Shown: positions 41,396 to 52,007 of the stretch, piece after piece | Numbering within the stretch: the first letter of the stretch is position 1 | Layout: every line of letters begins with the position of its first letter | Assembly (NCBI RefSeq): GCF_010093595.1 | Contig: NW_022985447.1 | Span: 1,529,523 to 1,593,522 of the forward strand | Reading direction: 5' to 3' | From: Mytilinidion resinicola | Taxonomy: Eukaryota > Ascomycota > Dothideomycetes > Mytilinidiales > Mytilinidiaceae | DNA length: 64,000 bases | Translations under genes and position numbers: made by a program | Notes under the pieces: model-generated | What the model saw: the letters and a program-made list of their open reading frames with translations, nothing else | The model's database searches: none | Told to the model about the DNA's origin: nothing

Positions 41396-43832
41396 TCAAA
41401 AAGCATCTTCGTCGGTCCAGCCAGCCTCGCTGCCTTCCACCCGCACGAGTTGGCCGCCTTCGCCTTCCATCATCGTCTGCGGAACACCGTTGCCTCGAAG
41501 CTTTTTGCCAAGACCCCCACGAGGCGAAGCATAGCCACCATCCGGAGTAAATCTCTTTCGTGCAGCCTGTTGCCTCTGGTAGTTGTACTCGTCCTCAGAC
41601 TCGTCATCGTGAGAGCATGTCTCCCAGTTCTCGGATCCCGGCGCTGTGTTGGCGGTGGAAGCCGACGATGTTGCTGAGATTTGTCTGCTTGGGGGAGCCC
41701 GCGGTGGATATCCGTGTTCATGATACTGCTGCGTCCGAGCCATTTGCGCATTTGACATGTAGGTGCGGTCATCGTAGACATCCTCTGGCTGTACATGGCG
41801 CACGATGCTGCCGCTGCGATCTGAGTTGTATGAGTAAGGATGCGCTGGTGTTGCTGCAGGCGCTGGCGGTGGTGGCATGAAGAGATCCTTCATCTTTGGT
41901 GGCGGAGCACGTGGTGGTCCCATCTTGCGAATCGTGGATTCATCCCTCTCCTGACGCGGCTGACGCTCCGGGGAGTTGTTGCCATGAGGCATATTCTTCA
42001 ACGGAGCGCGTGCTGGAATTCTGGACGGGCTCTTGTTGCCACCAGTCCCGGCCTGCGCGGCGGAGCTGGGGAGAGGATTCCGCGATACACTCATCGCGAA
42101 ACTATTCGCAGTTGGTGTCTTCGCCCTAGCTGTAGATTGTGGAGGTCCGCGAACAGAATTGCCCCGGCTGGGTGGTGCTGACTTTGCAGACTTGGGTGCC
42201 GCCTGAGGCGCAACTGAGGGCGTCTTTGACCTAGGTGGTGCCGACTTGGATGCAGCTGCGTAGAGTTCGTCGAGGTATCGGTTTCCATGGACGAGGAAAG
42301 GCCGACCATACTCGTTCTCCCAGTTCTCAAGAGTCTTCCTCAGCTCAGCTTCAACCTTGGGCAACTCCTTAGCAATCCTCTTCCGCATTTTCTCCTCCCG
42401 AAGAAGTTTTCCAGGGTCACGCTTCTCGCCCTTCTGGCCGCGCGCCATAAGACGAGACGCGTCTTGGCTGGAGGCCTGAAGGTCTTCGCGCTCCTTGACT
42501 AGCTCGCGATGCCTGTCAATCATTTCCAGTGTAGGTAGGCGTTGTTCCCGGAGGGCTTCTAATCGAGCAATCTCGGCCTCGTGCGCTGAAAGCAGAGCAT
42601 CGCTGTAGACATCTAGAACAGGTCAGTAAGCGCATTTCTGTGAGTATTGATTCAAGCATACCAGAGAATGCGGGCGTGAAGTCGAGCATCTCCTCCTCAG
42701 AGAAGTACAGGCTATCCCAAAGTTCCTGCAGTTTGTATCTAGCATCTTCCACGAAAAGATGCAGATTCTGTCGCTTCAGCTCGTTGAGTCTAGCCAGCTC
42801 GTCCTCATATTCATTGATGGTCCTCATTCCGCATCCACGGTTCGCAGCCAAGAAGCCTCTACGCTCATGCTCCTCAATGCTTAGGCGATCCCAGAGGTCC
42901 TCGATGGTCCCCCGAAGCTCCTTCAGTCGGCGCTCCCGGCCCCGCTTCTCTTCAATGAGCTTGTCCTTCTTAGTGCGCAGATTGACCAAGTCGTCCTTGT
43001 GGAGGCCTAGCTGCTCCGGGCAGTCGCGCGCATACTTGAGAATGGCAGCATCTGTCTGAGCATTCGGGGTTCCAAGCTCCGCCCACAGGTGGATGATCTC
43101 GTCCGACATGACCCTGACCGTCTCGACGCGTCGCGTGTATTCGTCGTAAACACGAGAGAATTCGCGATCCAATGAGGTTATGTAGGAATGGGAGATATCG
43201 AAGGACGGAGATATGGGAGTGTTCGGCGAGATGGGCGGGAGTTTGATCTGAACGAAGGCGGGTTCGAGATGGGAGGCGTAGGATTCAAGGGCCTCAACAA
43301 GCTCTGCGGTATATTAGCATTTGAATACGATATACACCCTTATACACGCACTCTTGACTTGCTCGAAGCGCTCGCGATGCAGCTTGCTCACGGTGTTGTA
43401 CTTCTCCTTGAGGGTCTGTAAACAGCGCGTCAATGGATACGTGATCTTGGAGTCTGAGTCGTCCAAATCGTAGGCGCTGTTCGATTTGCGATCATCGAGG
43501 GAGGCTTCCATCTGCTTGATGGTTTTGGACAAGCGACGGGCTTCTTCGGTCATCTCATGTTTCTCACTACACGCCATATAATCAGCTTTGTTGTTTCTAG
43601 GGGAACTCAGCTGGACCTACTTGGTGACAACGCGCAGTTGATTGTGCAGAGTCTCAGATAGAGCAGAGAAGAGCTGTGAGTAGTGTTAGCTGGGTCTTGT
43701 AGCCTGGCGCGAGTATAGTACCTCTGCTTCGCGCTGGTCCCTCTCATGGCTGGGGACGCCGATCTCGTCGAAGAGGCCATGGAGCTGCCCGATGATGGTG
43801 GTAACTTGCTGCGCCAAATAGCTGGTGTCCAT
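41396..43832 (-). CDS. ASE1: ASE1/PRC1/MAP65 microtubule-bundling protein
   Basis: Five exons on the minus strand: 43832-43722, 43673-43621, 43566-43352, 43303-42662, 42612-41396; 745 residues with all phases consistent. Start MDTSYLAQQVTTIIGQLHGLFDEIG. The long coiled-coil dimerisation region (about 35-330) leads to the spectrin-like microtubule-binding domain with RGCGMRTINEYEDELARLNELKRQN and LRKTLENWENEYGRPFLVHGNRYLD pieces diagnostic of MAP65/Ase1. The C-terminal 250 residues are disordered and basic, with Ser-Pro sites. Ase1 cross-links antiparallel microtubules at the spindle midzone and supports anaphase elongation and cytokinesis. Confidence 0.93.
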
Positions 43833-44267
43833 GACTGCGGTACCTGCCAGCGGCGGTGGTGGCTCAATTGCTCATGCACTGCAGACCGGGTTCGAGGTTG
43901 AAGCGAGGAATGCGGTCGACGGTGACGAGGCCGGCGGCGGGATAGGTAGAGATGGTGGGCGACACCAAGCGCGTCTCCAACTTTGCCAAAATATTAAACT
44001 CTTGAAGGTGAAAGGAAATGTGGAAGGGAAGATGGGCGCGCTGGAGATGGTGGAGGTGACGCTGGCAGGTGGTGGATAGATGGGAGGTCGACGATCATTT
44101 GTTGTGCTGAGGCGCGTTGCTGAGGAAACCCGTAGTGCCGTAGGGCTGAAACTGCACCTCTAACGCCATCCACATCTCTCCCGAGGCCACAATTGCCTGC
44201 ATCAGTCTAGGACAGACTTCCGCCTCATCATTAATGGTCAAATATCCCCCCAAATTCTGGAGGGTGT
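43833..44267. other. ASE1 promoter region
   Basis: No supported gene; frames here are short and featureless. Confidence 0.35.
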
Positions 44268-44695
44268 CACGCGGGGAATGCAAAAGGTGGCACTCTAATT
44301 CTAGACGAACTGTCTCGGTCTCGTGGGTCCACCTGTCTGCCACTGCTTCGAGTGCTTTAATACATGTTCAGAAATCTAAACAAGATAGACGCTCTTGACT
44401 CTGCGCTATGTGGAAACTCGTTGAAGTACCTCAAGCAGTGGTAGACAGGTTGCACCTATGAGACAGCATGGTTGAGGAGTGTTAGCAGAAAGTGGCAGTC
44501 CAGAAATCTGCGAGGTATAGTTATACACACTCCAGCTGTTTCTATGCTTGTGTACGCTTATTTAGCACTGCTTGAGATCCTCTAGCATTCTATTGTTATT
44601 CATGAAAGACCAGCTTTGGCAAGCCTGATAGCTCTTTTGGCCACCTCAGACGGTGTTGAGCTGCTGGGTGTGCCACCTTTTTCATGCCCCGCGTG
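44268..44695. mobile_element. Complete 428-bp TIR element (MITE-like) with 5-bp target duplication
   Basis: The termini are 26-bp inverted repeats with three mismatches: CACGCGGGGAATGCAAAAGG... at 44268-44293 and its counterpart at 44670-44695. GGTGT lies directly outside both ends (44263-44267 and 44696-44700), a likely 5-bp target duplication. Inside are three CACTGCTT-type boxes, two of them in inverted orientation forming a smaller fold-back. No coding frame. Copy 1 (1-591) shares the terminal repeat and most of the interior. Confidence 0.75.
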
Positions 44696-44700
44696 GGTGT

Positions 44701-45270
44701 TCGGATCTCACACCCTCCAAACCTCACCTAAATAGCATGGACAAGCCATGGGGGCTCTGTTTACTGGTAACTCGTTTGCTCCTATTCAGTAGGGGATTTG
44801 ACGCCGCCCTTCACTGTACAAGCGCGTAGATCTGCGAGCACAGGGGCTTCAAGCACGCGCACTTCAAGTTTGAAGTCAATGGCGAAATCGCGGAGCCCTA
44901 TATAATATTGGTTGGAGGTTCTTCGGATGCTAGCTCCGAATTCATACGCCTTATCGGAGTCATAGTTATCGCCACGTCTTACGTACTGTACCGTCACTTT
45001 CGGAACATCGCAATCGCAATTACCAACTTTAATTCATTCTATTATCTCTCTATAGGCCATTTACAGATGTTCCCCAAGTACACAAGGGCTGACATCCAGA
45101 TAAGAGGATACAAGTATCTGGAGGTGATTGCAGTACGTCCAAACGGCGGACTCTCAACTCCGGTAGCGAATATCTCGACCCTCCACAAGTTTGCTGCATT
45201 CAAGAAACAAATACTTGTCTTTTTCTCAGCGAATTTCTTCTTCTTTCTAATCCCTCATTATTCAACAGCT
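44701..45270. other. Promoter region of the amine oxidase gene
   Basis: The coding frame opens upstream (44908), but the residues before ATG 45271 have no family match and read as leader. Confidence 0.35.
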
Positions 45271-47547
45271 ATGGCTACAGAATTTCCCGTAGAAAGCTCG
45301 CCAAGCAAAATGGCCGAGCCTCGAGCTGCACTGAACATTCGACCGCATCCACTTCAAATTATTACGGACCAAGAAATATCGCGGGCTAGGATAATTGTTG
45401 AAAATCTGGCGCAAGAGCAGAGTGCGAGCGGCGACAATGCTACAAGAGTTCGGTACAAGAGCATCTCGCTTCATGAGCCCCCAAAGGCGCTACTCTTGCC
45501 CTACCTCAACGCCGAAGCAGCTGGAGAACCAAAATCGGAAAGACCATTCGTCCCATGATGCCTCGGTGTAATCTGGAGCCCCGACAACGACCGCATTGTC
45601 ATCGAAAGCATCATCAGCTTAGACGCGAGCAACGAGGTTGAGCGTTCAGGGACCGCAAAGGGCCAGCACGGAGCAATCGACAGAGGCGAGAACAAGCTGG
45701 CAATGGGCAAAATTCTCAACGACCCGCAGGTTCTCAAAGCTATCAAGGGACTGCATCTCCCGGATGATGCTATTGTTCAAGCCGATACGTGGATGTACGG
45801 GACGGACCGAGGCTCAGACGTCGACACCCACAAACTCATGCAGGCTCTGCTCTACGCACGTGCTCCGCATAACCACCCTGATAGCAATCAATACGCTTTC
45901 CCGCTCCCTTTTTCACCAGTATTTGACCTGTTCCTGGGCAAAGTCATCCGCATTGATGATCTGGCTACTGGAGGTAAAGAGGACGGACTCGCATACCATA
46001 CCGCCCCCAAGAAGCCTATGGAGCACTGTGTCCCGCACGAATATCACCACGACTTGCACAAAGACTCGCCAAGATCGGACTTGAAGATTCTGAGAGTTTT
46101 GCAGCCAGATGGTCCAAGTTTTAAAGTGTTGGATGGAAATTGCGTGGAGTGGCAGAAGTGGCGCTTCCGAGTAGGCTTCAATTTCAGAGAAGGCATGACT
46201 ATTCATGACGTAAGATATGCAGGACGGCCTGTGTTCTACAGGTTGAGTGTCAGTGAGATGACGGTACCATATGGAGGCGAGTTCCCTACTCTCTTCGTCG
46301 TGAGTATTCGCACACTTGTCTATCACTTATTGGGGTGCTTCAACACTATTTTCATATCTACTGCCAGAGGATGTGACGCTAATTGCAAGCCATTTATAGA
46401 CCCTCGTAGCCCCTTCCACCGCAAACAAGCCTTCGATATCGGCGACTGCGGCGCAGGAAGCGTTGCCAACAACCTCGCCCTCGGCTGCGACTGTCTAGGT
46501 AGCATCTACTACTTCTCCGGCCACCTCAACGACGATACCGGCGCCCCTATCCCAGCACCTAATGTCATCTGTATGCACGAGCAGGATGCCGGAATCGGCT
46601 GGAAGCACACGAACCACCGCACAGGCAATGCAGCAATCACCCGCGCCAGAGTTCTTGTCCTCCAAAGCATCATCACCGTCGGAAACTACGAGTATATCTT
46701 CGCCTGGCACTTCATGCAAAACGGCAACATAGAGCTTGAGACACGTGCCACCGGGATCTTAAGCACTCACCTCATCGATGCTGGTAAGACCTCGGAATGG
46801 GGCAACGTCGTCTCCCCTGGGGTTCTAGCACCAAACCACCAGCACCTCTTCTCCCTCCGCATCGATCCCATGCTCGACGGCCCCCTCAACACCGTCACTC
46901 AAGAAGAGAGTATCCCCGTCCCGCAATCTGAAGACGAGAACCCCCACGGCAATGCCTGGCGTCTTGTCAAAACCCCCTTCGAAACCTCAGGCTACGCAGA
47001 CGCCAATCCCCTCGCCAACCGCGTCTTCAAAGTGGTAAACGAGGGCGTCACAAATCACATCTCCGGCAACCCAGTCGGCTACAAACTCATTCCCCAACCC
47101 TGCCAGCTCATCCTCGCCGGCGCCAACAGCGTCGTCCGCCGCCGTGCGCGCTTCGCAGAGCACCACCTCTGGGTGACAGCCTACCGCGACCACGAACTCT
47201 GGGCTGGCGGGAAGTGGACGAACCAGAGCTTAGATGAGGTGGACGGGGTGCGCGATTATGCGTCGAGGGGGGATAAGGTCAGGAATGAGGATGTCGTGGT
47301 GTGGACGACGTTTGGCATGACGCATAATCCGAGGGTTGAGGATTTTCCGGTCATGCCGTGTGAGGTGAGCACGTTGAGGCTGACGCCGGCGGATTTCTTT
47401 GAGGGGAATCCGGCGTTGGATGTACCGAGAAGTGTGCAGGAGGTAAACGGGAGTGTATTGGTAAGGGACCCGGTTGTGGCTGGGGAGGTGAAGGTTGGGG
47501 ATATTAGTAAGGAAGACTGTTGTGGGGAGGAGAAGGCGAAGTTGTAG
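45271..47547 (+). pseudogene. Copper amine oxidase with in-frame TGA and probable GC-AG intron
   Basis: One frame of 759 codons from ATG 45271 to TAG at 47545-47547, with TGA at 45556-45558 (codon 96). The flanks PFVP and CLGVIW are contiguous in the family with Arg at this site, so CGA to TGA explains it. Motifs of PF01179: SVSEMTVPYG, RKQAFDIGDCGAG with the base Asp, the topaquinone site VGNYEY, NHQHLFSLRIDP with a copper His pair, and MTHNPRVEDFPVMP with the third His. Between VPYG and DPR lies a 123-nt in-frame insertion (46277-46399) which, read as a GC-AG intron (GAG/GCGAGT), restores the usual VPYGDPR. Without it the product would be 717 residues. Members oxidise primary amines, in fungi often in peroxisomes. 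Confidence 0.8.
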
Positions 47548-47951
47548 TCTGAATGGTTGGTAACGTGAAAATGGTGCTCTTCAATACATCTGGACTATCT
47601 AACGGTATTCTTCTGTGATAACTCGAACGGCTGGCCGGTCTAGCATTGAGGTTACGTGGAACTAGTCAATATCAGATATTACCCCAAAGCGGTTAAAACC
47701 ACCGCACCGCAACGCCGGTCCTATCGCGGATATAAAGTGGAGTCTCGCCGCCACCATGCATGGCATCGCGCATGTCCGCTCCCGACGCCCTGGTCGACGT
47801 CCAAATTCGTACCCCGCAACGCGACTGGCGCGTCCCCCACCTTTCGTTGATTTTGAATCTTTTTGAGCGATTGCCATTTCCTTCTTTCAATCTTCAATCG
47901 TGTCATCTGTAGCTTCAACTACATCTGCTTTTGGGCTTATTGATTGAAAAT
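47548..47951. other. Intergenic region before the deacetylase
   Basis: GCCACCATGCATGG near 47751 has a good start context but is followed by only a short frame. No supported gene. Confidence 0.3.
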
Positions 47952-49095
47952 ATGGGCAAAAAGCGTGTTCTCGTGGGCTATGGCATTGATGTTGACGCTG
48001 TGAGCAACCATATCAACACCACGGTGGGCGGGAAGGCAAATCTGTGTAATGTTTCTCGAGGTAAGTATCTGGATCTTGTATTGCCTCTAGGAGCTGCTAA
48101 GTTGCTGCTTTTCGCATTAAACATCCTGGAACTCGACCTGATAGACAAATTAGGCGTTTTCGGAGCTACACGCGGTGTCGAGCGGCTGCTGGAGCTTTGG
48201 AAGCGGAACAACATCAAGACATCTTGGTACATACCAGGCCATACCATCGAGACATTTCCAGAGGACATGGCGAAGATCAGGGATGCTGGACACGAGATGT
48301 GAGGAATCCCGTTACTTTGGACGGATTGGAGATTGACTTACTAACACTCGACGAAACAGCGGCCTCCACGGCTACACGCACGAGTTTGTGCTCCTGAGTC
48401 CCCAAATCAACGCAGAGAGCAGCTTCCTGACTCCTCCGCAAGATTCCCATCCGACCTCAGCAAAGAGAGCCTCGAAGCGATCCTCGTCAAAACCATCAAA
48501 ATCCTAACCGACTTCTGCGGCAAAAAGCCCGAAGGCTTCACCTCTCCTGCCTGGAAAAACAGCCCCGACCAAATCGGCCTTCTCCAAGAATTAGGCATAA
48601 AATACGGTCCGCCTCTTCTTCCCCTCTCCACTCACTTCCCCTTAACAACACCCAGATCACTCCTTCATGCACGATGACTTCCAAGCCTACTACGTCTCCA
48701 CCGGCCTTGAAGAGGTCATTACCACCGACTACAAAAACCACCCGGATACCTGGATGGTCCCCATGAAGCACGCCACCACCTCCGACGTTGTCGAGATCCC
48801 GGCCTCCTGGTGCTTGGACGACTGGCCGCCGTTCCAGTGGGATGCTGCACGGCCAAATGCCCACGGATATGTAGACCCACACAGTGTAGAGCGCATGTGG
48901 AAAGAGCAGTTTCAGTGGTGTTATAGGGAGTACGATACGTTTATCTTTCCGATGAGCATTCATCCGCAGGTTTCGGGAAGACCACATATCTTACTGATGC
49001 ATGAGAGGCTAATTGAGTGGATTAATGGGCACGAGGGGGTGGAGTGGTGCACGTTTGGGGAGATGGCGAGGGAGTTCAGGGAGGGGAGGATTTGA
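47952..49095 (+). CDS. Polysaccharide deacetylase-family protein (NodB fold)
   Basis: Five exons: 47952-48060, 48154-48298, 48360-48383, 48443-48606, 48656-49095; introns 93, 61, 59 and 49 nt; 293 residues. Exon 3 is a 24-nt microexon encoding GLHGYTHE, which holds the metal-binding HxxxH (HGYTH). The first Asp motif is GYGIDVDAV, and FTSPAWKNSP is the third motif. These match intracellular or peroxisomal NodB-fold proteins related to allantoinase-like and peptidoglycan-deacetylase-like enzymes (PF01522), rather than secreted chitin deacetylases: no signal peptide is present. Substrate unknown. Exon 2 to 4 boundaries are inferred from motif continuity; the donor of intron 3 (GTTTGT) is weak. 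Confidence 0.82.
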
Positions 49096-50092
49096 AGCTG
49101 GGGGAAAGGGGGCTGGGGAGAGTAGGTAGAGATGGCTACGTGCTATGCAGTTAGGTAATTGACATTCGATCGAATATGATTGAAATGCTAGTGTGTTGGG
49201 GCTGATTAAGCTGATTGAGAAGGTGGATGTGGAGACGGTGCGGAAGAGCTTTCATACAAACTTTGGTGGATGATTGCAATGGTGCGATATCTTCCTCCAT
49301 ACGTTAGTTACTTAAAGGGAAAAGCTGACGTGGAATAGCGTCAAGAAGTCTTCCCCTACATAAAAGGCTCTTTTCATAGGGCCCATCTTAATCTCTTCTC
49401 CAACGTGAAATTTCAAGGTAGTGTGCTGTGGATGGATAACGTCCTAAGCGTCAGAGGGGGAATTGAGTGGTTCTCTCAGCTGCTGGCGCGTGAAGAGAAA
49501 GGTATACTAGTGCAAGGTGGGCATCAATGCGCTACACTAGTCTACGCCGCAACCAAGGTTCCAATTATCGACCTCACCTCTAGTGGGGATTTGGAAGTGA
49601 TCGACCTTCGTTTCACTTCACGAGTCTATTGATAGCGATCAGACTCACTTTCATATTCAGCTCGCAGTATGCCAGCTCGATGTCTCTAATGACACCATCA
49701 CAGGCCCAACTGAAGTATTAGACTTTGAACTCATCAAGAAGCCTCGCCTGGAAATTATGCTTCCAAAGTGCCGCAGTTTTCGATGCGTATATCTTCTCTA
49801 TCACGGCACCAGAAAGCAGTATGCGCGTTAGTTCGAGGTGAAATAGCGAACCATTAAGACAAGGGTTTAAATTGTAGCACCGCCAATCTCCAACATCTTC
49901 ACCACTCTCACTCGAGGGAATCCAACCTCGCGACAAGTCCTTCACTTGTTGGGACACGGAAAAATGTTCAAGCGCCTCCGCCTTTCTCATTTCGAAACTT
50001 GCTCTAAGAACAGCTGCGACATCCACTCCACACTCACCGTCACGAAGACACTACCTCGTAGACGGGGTCGACATCGTTCTCTACAGGACAAG
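49096..50092. other. Gene-free stretch of about 1 kb
   Basis: Frames at 49405-49632 (plus) and 49718-50026 (minus) are short, with no recognised domain or splice partners. Confidence 0.35.
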
Positions 50093-50686
50093 ATGCCTTC
50101 CGGTAAGCCCCCGATGAAGACAGACAAAAAGGAAGCGCTTGCTAATGCCGCGATCTAGAATATCTCCTACTAGTCCCGCCCGCAGCAGCACCGCCAGCCA
50201 TTGCTATAGTGTGTCGTCTAGTTACATCGATCCATAAAGGGCCTACAGTATCGCGAGAAGAGCTAACGGCTCTGACCATGGGGTTTCAAGCTCTAGATAT
50301 AGAGATGAGAGAGCGAGAGAATGAGCTCCGAGATGCTAAAGTATGTCTTAACTTCTTTATGTGGAGTATTCATGGAGGCAAAGCGTCAACTGACATGCTC
50401 GATAGAGGAGATCATAGCGAATCTTGACTTCGAAGTGTTCCAAGTCGAATATAGGATTCGTCAGCTGGAGGAGGGCGAGTCCTCAGAAAAATTCGCGGCC
50501 ATGGATACGCTGTTGAGAGGCAAAGAGACGGTCATCAGTTCGTTGGAGGCAGAGCTACAATGGATGCGCATCGGTGCTCATACTGAGATGGCGAGAGTCT
50601 TGAAAGAGAAGGAAGACCTGATCGAACATCTGATGGAAGCAGCAGCGAAACTTGAGATGGAGATCATCCACGCGAAGGAAAGATAG
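50093..50686 (+). CDS. Coiled-coil protein, possibly truncated by frameshift
   Basis: Exons 50093-50102, 50159-50340 and 50408-50686 give 156 residues. The first intron is well formed (GTAAGC...CTAG, 56 nt). The second (50341-50407) needs an acceptor two bases beyond the first AG. From residue 40 on, the sequence is a heptad-rich coil (REELTALTMGFQALDIEMRE, then ARVLKEKEDLIEHLMEAAAK). After TAG 50684-50686 a coil continues in another frame (QEHQQEASLLKQALAEEKTA, from 50719), so the original protein was probably longer. No other domain. Confidence 0.45.
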
Positions 50687-50877
50687 AGCGAAGTCTGGAA
50701 GCTTGTCCACAAGATATCTTGCAAGAACATCAGCAGGAAGCATCGCTGTTGAAGCAAGCGCTAGCGGAAGAGAAGACGGCAAGGTCAAATGCAGAAGAGC
50801 GTGAGAGAATGCTTCAAGCGAGCAAGACCGGACTGCGGGTTGTTGAGGCCCTTGAACCAGATCCCGATAGATTTCGT

Positions 50878-51240
50878 TTAGCGCCCGAGTGCGTCGGCGT
50901 CGATACCGTGGCAGGCACAGTAGTCGGCGGAGGATTGAGTGTAGTACGGGGGTGTCCAGTCGGCGGAGGGGTGATCGGTGCAACCGATGTTGTTGTCAGA
51001 GTAGTAGCCGCGGAGGCACCAATTATTGCCGCTGTCGGAGAAGGTGTTAAGGTCGCTGAAGTTGCATTCAGTGGGGCGGGGTGATGGTGTTGCGATGGGC
51101 GAGGGTGGTGCTGTAGTGGGTAAGATTCTTGTTGACAACTATCAAAGCGCTGTATCCATTTACGGCTCGTCTCTATGTGGCATCGCGAGGCAAAGGCCGA
51201 AGATGGCGGAAAGCGCGGTAATAGCGTAGATGAAATGCAT
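50878..51240 (-). CDS. Small secreted cysteine-containing protein candidate
   Basis: Exons 51240-51164 and 51127-50878 on the minus strand, 108 residues. The first exon encodes a signal peptide (MHFIYAITALSAIFGLCLA). The mature part has a Pro/Thr-rich linker then five Cys in a compact C-terminus: TECNFSD, NWCLRGYYSDNNIGCTDH and DYCACHG. The joining intron would be only 36 nt (GTAAAT...AAG), below the usual minimum, so the junction is uncertain, although phase is right. Size, secretion signal and Cys content resemble fungal effectors or antimicrobial-type secreted proteins; no family is recognised. It runs convergent to the coiled-coil gene. Confidence 0.5.
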
Positions 51241-51261
51241 GATGAGTAACCCTAACCGCAG

Positions 51262-51534
51262 AGGGAAAGGTTGGCGGGCTGGATCCTGAATGAGATCAAA
51301 GACAGACGGCGAGTGAACGCTTTTGTGGCGTTGAATTACTCGTCTGAACAAGGTGAGCCGTCAGAGGAAGTTGATGCTTCTGAGGAATTGCGCTCGTCTC
51401 AGAGCACTGCAGTGAGTTCGGGTCCTACACGAAAGAGTAAGTTGGGAAAGGCGTTCAAGGGGGCTGCGAAGGGTGCCGTGAAAATCGCGGGAGCCGGGCT
51501 CGAGTTGTTTCTCAGTGGCGAGTTCGTAGCCTGA
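51262..51534 (+). CDS. Possible terminal exon of an unrecognised gene
   Basis: A frame of 90 codons opens right after an intron-end signal (CCCTAACCGCAG, ending 51261) and has no ATG of its own. The C-terminus is basic then hydrophobic (KLGKAFKGAAKGAVKIAG). It may be the last exon of the coiled-coil gene's original form. I cannot link it to a start. Confidence 0.25.
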   Translation, partial: RERLAGWILNEIKDRRRVNAFVALNYSSEQGEPSEEVDASEELRSSQSTAVSSGPTRKSKLGKAFKGAAKGAVKIAGAGLELFLSGEFVA

Positions 51535-52007
51535 AAATCTTTCGTTGAGCTCATGTCGGCAGTCATGGCATTTTATGGGATTCGGACTGTCTAGGGATCA
51601 TTGTATCGGGTTCTCGGACTTTCTTATTACTCTTACTCGCTACGCACAAGTAGCTTGAGTCTTTGTTCCAATGAAGCAATTCTTTTTGATGATTAAATGA
51701 ATGTGGTGCGAGAATTTGTGAAGAAGTAATGAGAACAATGAGGTGATGAGACAGCCAAAGCCAAATCACAAAACGACAAATCGAAATAAATGGCCTCAAT
51801 GCGTGTGACTAGTATAGTATCGTCGAGTTCAAGATGCTGAAGAGTCTTCGCTGGTATGATCATTCAAGTTGGTGAAGGAATAGAGATGGTGATCTCGCGA
51901 GGTTGCGTGGTGTTGAGTACCGCTGTGCCGCCAAGCCGAACGAAGCGGCAAATGCCGGGGGTTTTTGCGTCACTGGAATCCGTCTCATTTCTCAGAACAT
52001 CTGCAAC
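51535..52007. other. Intergenic region before IBA57
   Basis: No supported gene. The IBA57 frame extends upstream to 51903, which I regard as leader. Confidence 0.35.

Noticed and set aside
47751..47850. Start of a gene at the ATG with strong context near 47756
   Set aside because: The following frames are short and have no coding features.
50719..51084. 121-codon plus-strand frame with Gly/Val-rich end
   Set aside because: Its second half is antisense to the secreted-protein candidate; only the first 45 codons look like coiled coil.
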